In this document: piece after piece, positions 59,487 through 64,000 of the stretch | How positions within the stretch are numbered: the first letter of the stretch is position 1 | Layout of the letters: every line of letters starts with the position of its first letter | Assembly (NCBI RefSeq): GCF_003014735.1 | Contig: NZ_PYAX01000017.1 | Location: forward strand, 62,001-126,000 | From: Saccharothrix carnea | GTDB lineage: Bacteria; Actinomycetota; Actinomycetes; Mycobacteriales; Pseudonocardiaceae | Direction: 5' to 3' | DNA length: 64,000 bases | Program-made: the position numbers and the translations under genes | The notes under the pieces: model-generated | Seen by the model: the letters and a program-made list of their open reading frames with translations, nothing else | Databases searched by the model: none | What the model was told of the DNA's origin: nothing

Positions 59487-61155
59487 GACGCCGGTGACGA
59501 CGACAACCGCGCCGTACACCGGTGCGCGGCTGCTGACCGAGACCGTGGCCGCGTTGTCGGAACGCGCGCCCGCCATCGTGGCCGCCGCCGCCGAGGAGCT
59601 GCGGGAGATCCGCCTGGGGCTGCACTTCCACGACGGCAGCAAGGCGACCATGACCGCCCGCTACAGCCGCCTGCTGGTCGAACCGGACCTGGTCGGCGAG
59701 CCGGACGTCGAGGTGGCCTTCGACGACCGGGCGATGAACCTGGTCTTCGACGCCCAACGTCCCCCGGTCGAGCAGGTGCTGCCGCAGAGCCTGGACGTCC
59801 GCGGTCCTCGCGACCAGGTGTTGGCGGTGTGGCGCGCGTTCGTGCTGCTGTCCCAACGCGCTTCGGGCCTGCGGTTCGTGCAGCAGCTGTGGCGTGACTA
59901 CCGCGAACAGGTGCCCCGCCTGTGGGGCGCGGCCGCCGGCGGACCGGCGCCACGCCACTCCCCGCACGGTGACGAGCCGACCGGCTGGCACGCCGTCGAC
60001 TTCCTCGCCAACCGCCAACCGCTCGAACCGGACGGCCGGGCGACCATCGGCGGCACCGCGAACGCCGCGCCCAGGCTGCTCTGGGACGGCCGCCGCAGCA
60101 CCGGTTGGTGGGAGGTGCGGCCGGTCAACGACGCCGACCTGGTGCAGACCATGACGGTCTGTCGCGCCCGGGCCAACCGGGAGATCGACCGGCTGCTGCC
60201 CGACCGTGAGCCGAAGGTCGACCTGTACGACCTCATGCGCTCCTACCCGACGCGCCAGGGCAAGGGCCTGCGCCCCACGTTGGTGTTCGCCGCGTGCGCG
60301 GCGTTCGGTGAGAAGCCCGAGAACGCGGTGCGGGCCGCCGCCGCGCTCGAGCTGTTCCACAACGGTTTCCTCGTGCACGACGACATCGCCGACGAGTCGA
60401 CCCACCGCCGCGGCCTGCCCACGATGAACGCCGAGTTCGGCAACGGGCTCGCGGTCAACACCGGCGACGGGCTCAACCTGCTCGCCGTGGACGCCGTGCT
60501 GGCCAACCTGGAGAACCTGGGACTCGCCCGGACGCTGGGGCTCATCCAGGAAGCCATGCACATGTGCCGGGAGTCCATCGAGGGCCAGGCCATGGAACTC
60601 GGGTGGATCCACCGCCGCGTGGTGCCGTCCCGGGACGAGGACTACTTCACCATGAGCACCAAGAAGACCGGCTGGTACACGTGCATCACCCCGTGCCGGA
60701 TGGGCGCGGTCTGCGCCGGCGTCACCGACCCGGCGGTGCTGGGCCGCTTCGACGAGGCGTTCCGGCTGATCGGGATCGCCTTCCAGATCCAGGACGACAT
60801 CCTCAACCTCGTCGGCGACGAAGCCCTCTACGGCAAGGAGGCACTGGGCGACCTGCTGGAGGGCAAGCGCACCGTGATGCTGATCCACCTGTTCCGCCAC
60901 GCGGATGCGCGCGAGCGGCACCGGCTCGGCGAGCTCCTGCACCAACCGCGAGCCGACAAGTCGCAGGACAACGCCGACGAGCTGCTCGCCGCCATGCGGC
61001 GACACGGTTCCATCGAGTACGCCACCGAACTCGCCGACCGGTTGGCCGCCGAAGGCATCGCCCGGTTCGAGCGCGACCTGGCCATCATCCCCGAGAACGA
61101 AGGAAAAGCAGTGCTGCGACAGATCGCCCACTACGTCACCACCCGACCGCTGTGA
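59476..61155 (+). CDS. SCP2-like/polyprenyl diphosphate synthase fusion
   Basis: The 559-residue protein has an N-terminal SCP2/sterol-carrier-like domain (about residues 20-150: LHFHDGSKATMTARYSRLLVEPDLVGEPDVEVAF), a linker, and a trans-isoprenyl diphosphate synthase (about 215-559). The synthase has GKGLRPTLVFAACAAFG, the first Asp-rich motif in LFHNGFLVHDDIADESTHRRG (about residues 302-306), and the second in FQIQDDILNLVGDEALYGKE (about 440-444), followed by GKRTVMLIHLF. It would chain isopentenyl units. Fusion to a lipid-binding domain is unusual. Overlaps both neighbours, so the three are made together. Confidence 0.9.
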   Translation: MTTETPVTTTTAPYTGARLLTETVAALSERAPAIVAAAAEELREIRLGLHFHDGSKATMTARYSRLLVEPDLVGEPDVEVAFDDRAMNLVFDAQRPPVEQVLPQSLDVRGPRDQVLAVWRAFVLLSQRASGLRFVQQLWRDYREQVPRLWGAAAGGPAPRHSPHGDEPTGWHAVDFLANRQPLEPDGRATIGGTANAAPRLLWDGRRSTGWWEVRPVNDADLVQTMTVCRARANREIDRLLPDREPKVDLYDLMRSYPTRQGKGLRPTLVFAACAAFGEKPENAVRAAAALELFHNGFLVHDDIADESTHRRGLPTMNAEFGNGLAVNTGDGLNLLAVDAVLANLENLGLARTLGLIQEAMHMCRESIEGQAMELGWIHRRVVPSRDEDYFTMSTKKTGWYTCITPCRMGAVCAGVTDPAVLGRFDEAFRLIGIAFQIQDDILNLVGDEALYGKEALGDLLEGKRTVMLIHLFRHADARERHRLGELLHQPRADKSQDNADELLAAMRRHGSIEYATELADRLAAEGIARFERDLAIIPENEGKAVLRQIAHYVTTRPL

Positions 61156-63854
61156 CGGGCCCCGACTCCGCCTTGCGCGACGGCGACCGGGCCACGTTGG
61201 GTTTCGCCGACGGGATCAACGCCCGGCTGCGCGAGGTGTTGTGCACGCTGGCCCGCCGCGGCGCCGCGATCCGGCAGGACGACCCGCAGCGGGCCAGGCA
61301 GATCCTCGACGCCTTGGCGCCCTGGCCGTTCTACAAGGGCGGCCAGTTCCTGTTCGACCTGCTCGAATGGGAGGACTTCATGATCGACGGCGAGCCGCCG
61401 CCGATCCTGTCCCGCGCCACCTTCGGCAAGCTGCTGGACCTGCCGGTGGGCTGGGTGGACGCCACCCTCGCCGCGGTCGAGACCCACGCGCCCGGCCCGC
61501 TCCGGCCGATCGTGGCGAACCCGCAGGTCCGGTGGCTGACCGCCACCGCGCAGTCGACCCTGCACGGAGTGGTGCGCGGCCTGACCGGGCTGGTCGCGCC
61601 GCCGGGCACACCCGGCACCGAGCCGGATGCCGACGACGACACGCTGCCACCTCTGCAAAGCGGCTTCTACCTCTACGAAGACGTCGTGCTGGGCCTGTTC
61701 GACCTCATCGGCTCACGGCTGCCCCACTTGGGCGAACCCGAGAACCCGGCCCCGGAGGAACCCGGCCGGGAAGACGAGACCGAGGAAGGTCCGACCGCCC
61801 CGGACCAGCCGACCTCGCGAACGGAAAACGCGCCCTCGATCGCGGTCTTCCCGCTCGAGGAGACGTTCCGGGTCGCCCGAGTCGAAGACCTGGAGCACGA
61901 CTGGACGTTGCGTGGCGACGCCACCCTGGTGGGTGACGACGGTCTGCAACTGACCCCTGCCGCGCACGACAAGGCGGGAACGGCGTTGCTGAACGTCCCG
62001 TTCCCCTCCACGGCCGGTGTCGCCGTCGACTTCGACTTCTACTGCGCGGGCGGGAACGGCGACGGCTTCGCCGTCTACCTCATCGACGGCGCCTCCGACA
62101 CCGACGTCGGCGGCTACGGCGCCGGTCTCGGGTACAGCCGCGGTCCAGACGGCAAGGGCAACGGCGTCACCAAGGGGTGGCTCGGCCTGGGCTTCGACAA
62201 GTTCGGGAACTTCTCGGGGATCTTGGCCGGGCCGTGCACCGAGGACGTGCCGAAGCCGAACCACATCGTGCTGCGCGGCTCCGGTGACCGCGACACCGGG
62301 TTCGCCCACATCACCGGCGTCGCCGCCCCCGGTGGCCTGGACGCGGTCTGGACGGACCGGGCGCACGTCCAGGTGCTGATCATCGACGCCGTCGTGACGG
62401 TGCACGTCACCCGTGACGACACGACCACGACCGTGTTCGACGGTGTCGACCTCAAGCTCGCCGCAGGCCAGGCCCCGGTGCCGGAGACGTTCAAGCTCGG
62501 CCTGTCCGCGAGCACCGGCGGGGAAGTCTCCCGGCACTGCCTGCGCAACCTCGTCGTGGCCATGCCCACCGCGATGCCGCTGACCGTCGACGGTGCCGCC
62601 GAGGCCGCGGCGGGCAGCAGGATCAGCTTCACCGTCACCGTCCGCAACGACGGCCCGAACGACGTCCCCGATGCGGTGGTGACCGGCACGACCGACGCGG
62701 TGCTGTCCGATGTGGACATCGCGGTCTCCCTGACCGGCGGCGGCGCGTCGGCCACGAGTGCCGGCAGCGCCGAGGACGGCACGTTCCGGCAACCGCTCGA
62801 CCTGCCGGTCGGTGGCACCGCGACGATCACCGTCACCGGTACCGTCGACCGCGCGGCCACCGGCGAGGTCACCTGCTCGGCGAAGATCGAGTCGAAGAAG
62901 TGCAGCAACACCTCGCCGGACGCGTCCGACTCGCACGACACCCGGTTGACCGAGTCGATCCCGAAGGACGACCTGAAGGTCTGCCGGCACGCGGCGGTCT
63001 CGATCCCGCCGGGCGCCGAGGGGCACATCGCCGTCAGCGTCGAGAACCCGGACGACAACCCGATCGACCTGGCGAACGCCGACCTGGTCTTCGACGCGCC
63101 GACCGGGTTCGAGTGGACCGGCACGATGATGTTCACCTACTACCACGTCGACGGCCAGAGCCAGGGCAGCGGGGGGACGACGATGTCGCCCTCCCTGGAG
63201 CAAGGCGGCCGGCGACTGCGGTCGACCGGGCTCCAGCAGTTGCGGGCCGACGAGGGTTACGTGCTCACCTACACCCTGGGCATCCGGGCGAAGGCGGACG
63301 CCCAGCCCGGCCGGTACACCGATGGCACGGCCGTCGTCGCCGGCTCACGACCACTGCGCCTGACGGCCACCGTGCAGGACCCCGCGCAACCGCGGACGTT
63401 CACCAACAACGACACCGCGCTACCGGTCGTCCAGCCCGCCCTGCTGGAGATCAAGCAGGGCGAAACCGGGTTCCTGGCCGTCACGGTCGGCTTCGAGCAG
63501 GACACCGACCACACCCTCGACAGCCTCACCCAGCAGTTCACCGCACCGTCCGGGTTCCGCTGGAGCGGCTTCGTGTCGTACTCCTACTACACCGGAGGCC
63601 GGAACACCCAAGGCAGCCAGGGCGACGTCCAGCACAAGATCACCAGGAACGGCACCATCCTGAAGATCACCGGCATTCCGTCGCTCAAGGCGTCCAAGGG
63701 TTTGTACCTGACCTACGTCCTCGGCCTCACCGCGGCCGAGGACGCCGCGCCGGGCCTGCACGGCAACGGCAAGGCCAAGATCGGCAGCGCCCGCGTGCTC
63801 ACCCTGCACGCCATGGTGGTGGACGAGGACGAACCGTCCCGCTGCAACCGCTGA
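61152..63854 (+). CDS. 900-residue L-type-lectin-like protein of the terpenoid-type operon
   Basis: GTG 61152 overlaps the synthase stop (GTGA). Domains in order: an unrecognised helical N-terminal part (about 1-175, FADGINARLREVLCTLARRG; WPFYKGGQFLFDLLEWEDFM), an acidic Pro-rich linker (about 200-235), a legume-lectin-like domain (about 245-470, with VDFDFYCAGGNGDGFAVYLIDG and GWLGLGFDKFGNFSG), a DUF11-like adhesive domain (about 475-600, VRNDGPNDVPDAVVTGT), and two homologous C-terminal units of about 135 residues (FDAPTGFEWTG...YYHVDGQ and FTAPSGFRWSG...YYTGGR). No signal peptide or membrane span is visible. Role unknown; it may bind glycans or a glycosylated isoprenoid. Confidence 0.85.
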   Translation: MTGPDSALRDGDRATLGFADGINARLREVLCTLARRGAAIRQDDPQRARQILDALAPWPFYKGGQFLFDLLEWEDFMIDGEPPPILSRATFGKLLDLPVGWVDATLAAVETHAPGPLRPIVANPQVRWLTATAQSTLHGVVRGLTGLVAPPGTPGTEPDADDDTLPPLQSGFYLYEDVVLGLFDLIGSRLPHLGEPENPAPEEPGREDETEEGPTAPDQPTSRTENAPSIAVFPLEETFRVARVEDLEHDWTLRGDATLVGDDGLQLTPAAHDKAGTALLNVPFPSTAGVAVDFDFYCAGGNGDGFAVYLIDGASDTDVGGYGAGLGYSRGPDGKGNGVTKGWLGLGFDKFGNFSGILAGPCTEDVPKPNHIVLRGSGDRDTGFAHITGVAAPGGLDAVWTDRAHVQVLIIDAVVTVHVTRDDTTTTVFDGVDLKLAAGQAPVPETFKLGLSASTGGEVSRHCLRNLVVAMPTAMPLTVDGAAEAAAGSRISFTVTVRNDGPNDVPDAVVTGTTDAVLSDVDIAVSLTGGGASATSAGSAEDGTFRQPLDLPVGGTATITVTGTVDRAATGEVTCSAKIESKKCSNTSPDASDSHDTRLTESIPKDDLKVCRHAAVSIPPGAEGHIAVSVENPDDNPIDLANADLVFDAPTGFEWTGTMMFTYYHVDGQSQGSGGTTMSPSLEQGGRRLRSTGLQQLRADEGYVLTYTLGIRAKADAQPGRYTDGTAVVAGSRPLRLTATVQDPAQPRTFTNNDTALPVVQPALLEIKQGETGFLAVTVGFEQDTDHTLDSLTQQFTAPSGFRWSGFVSYSYYTGGRNTQGSQGDVQHKITRNGTILKITGIPSLKASKGLYLTYVLGLTAAEDAAPGLHGNGKAKIGSARVLTLHAMVVDEDEPSRCNR

Positions 63855-63860
63855 GCCGGC

Positions 63861-63897
63861 GTTCCTGTGCGGACCTGATCCGGTTCCGCACAGGAAC
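63861..63897. terminator. Terminator of the terpenoid-type operon
   Basis: GTTCCTGTGCGGA and TCCGCACAGGAAC form a perfect 13-bp stem seven bases after the stop codon. The remaining bases to 64000 show no gene. Confidence 0.85.
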
Positions 63898-64000
63898 GCC
63901 CTCGCGCACGATCAGTGGAAACGATTGCGCCGCTCGATACCCGGACGACCTCGACGTTGAGGCACGCCACGAGACCACCGCCCGGACGGGTGCGGCACCG

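Noticed and set aside
59476..61155. Possible family 2 encapsulin cargo system, because polyprenyl transferases are known cargo
   Set aside because: No encapsulin shell gene or disordered cargo-loading N-terminus is visible; the N-terminal part looks like a folded SCP2-type domain.
1..64000. CRISPR arrays, insertion sequences, integrases and rRNA genes
   Set aside because: No spaced repeats, transposase or integrase motifs, or rRNA-like stretches were seen anywhere in the window.

Overview
The window is very GC-rich DNA (nearly all codons end in G or C) with frequent GTG starts, many 1-4 base gene overlaps, secreted CBM2 cellulases with Ser/Thr linkers, a SARP-type regulator, F420-dependent and PadR/ROK/IclR-type proteins. 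This fits a filamentous actinomycete, most likely of the Saccharothrix/Actinosynnema/Lentzea type in the Pseudonocardiales; the genus is inference. It looks like a chromosomal arm or accessory-rich segment; I saw no transposase, integrase, rRNA or CRISPR array.

Layout. 1-7.7 kb: carbohydrate uptake island. A ROK regulator (cut by the window edge), two ABC permeases and a lipoprotein binding protein read leftward; a sugar isomerase/epimerase-like TIM barrel, an alpha-toroid glycosidase and a zinc-less MDR dehydrogenase read rightward from a shared promoter region holding two palindromes. 7.8-12.8 kb: secreted hydrolase, lipoprotein, homocysteine S-methyltransferase, TrpF, a SelW-like protein. 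13-18.1 kb: secreted GH5 cellulase (with a perfect CebR-type operator) and GH10 xylanase, flanking a PadR/membrane-protein/DJ-1 group. 18.7-26.8 kb: aromatic-acid catabolism: pobA with a divergent IclR regulator, then a five-gene operon SDR-amidohydrolase-MaoC-MHS transporter-acyl-CoA ligase and an AraC regulator. 26.9-32.5 kb: alpha/beta hydrolase, a STAND NTPase with TPRs, HtpG.

32.7-35.7 kb holds an RNA-repair locus. One multidomain polypeptide (MJ1316 domain, EEP nuclease/phosphatase, LigT-like phosphoesterase, nucleotidyltransferase, C-terminal domain) is split into three frames by two short tandem repeats, 9 x 16 bp and 3 x 8 bp. Removing whole repeat units restores one continuous frame, so this is either decay, assembly error or phase variation. 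Just upstream lies a short tail of what may be a deleted kinase gene.

36.9-37.3 kb holds what I consider the most interesting locus: a 23-residue leader peptide with eight consecutive Leu codons (only CUC and CUG), a strong hairpin, then two tandem tRNA genes whose anticodons (GAG, CAG) read exactly CUC and CUG but which have a short variable loop instead of the long arm of normal tRNA-Leu. It looks like an attenuator controlling unusual Leu-decoding tRNAs.

37.3-44.1 kb: a fused DppB-DppC permease and its binding protein under a Zur-like box, a pentapeptide-repeat protein, a class C beta-lactamase-like hydrolase, a LOG protein, an SDR. 44.5-52.5 kb: an unrecognised secreted protein divergent from a SARP-NB-ARC-TPR regulator, a secreted Calx-beta protein, and a third CBM2 enzyme (GH5 with X2 and CBM46-like modules). 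52.5-64 kb: a HEAT-repeat protein, a Tat-exported vanadium-haloperoxidase homologue with an altered vanadate pocket, gene remnants, a lipase, and a tightly overlapping terpenoid-type operon: CrtC-like lipocalin, SCP2-like/polyprenyl synthase fusion, and a 900-residue lectin-like protein without a signal peptide, ending at a strong terminator.
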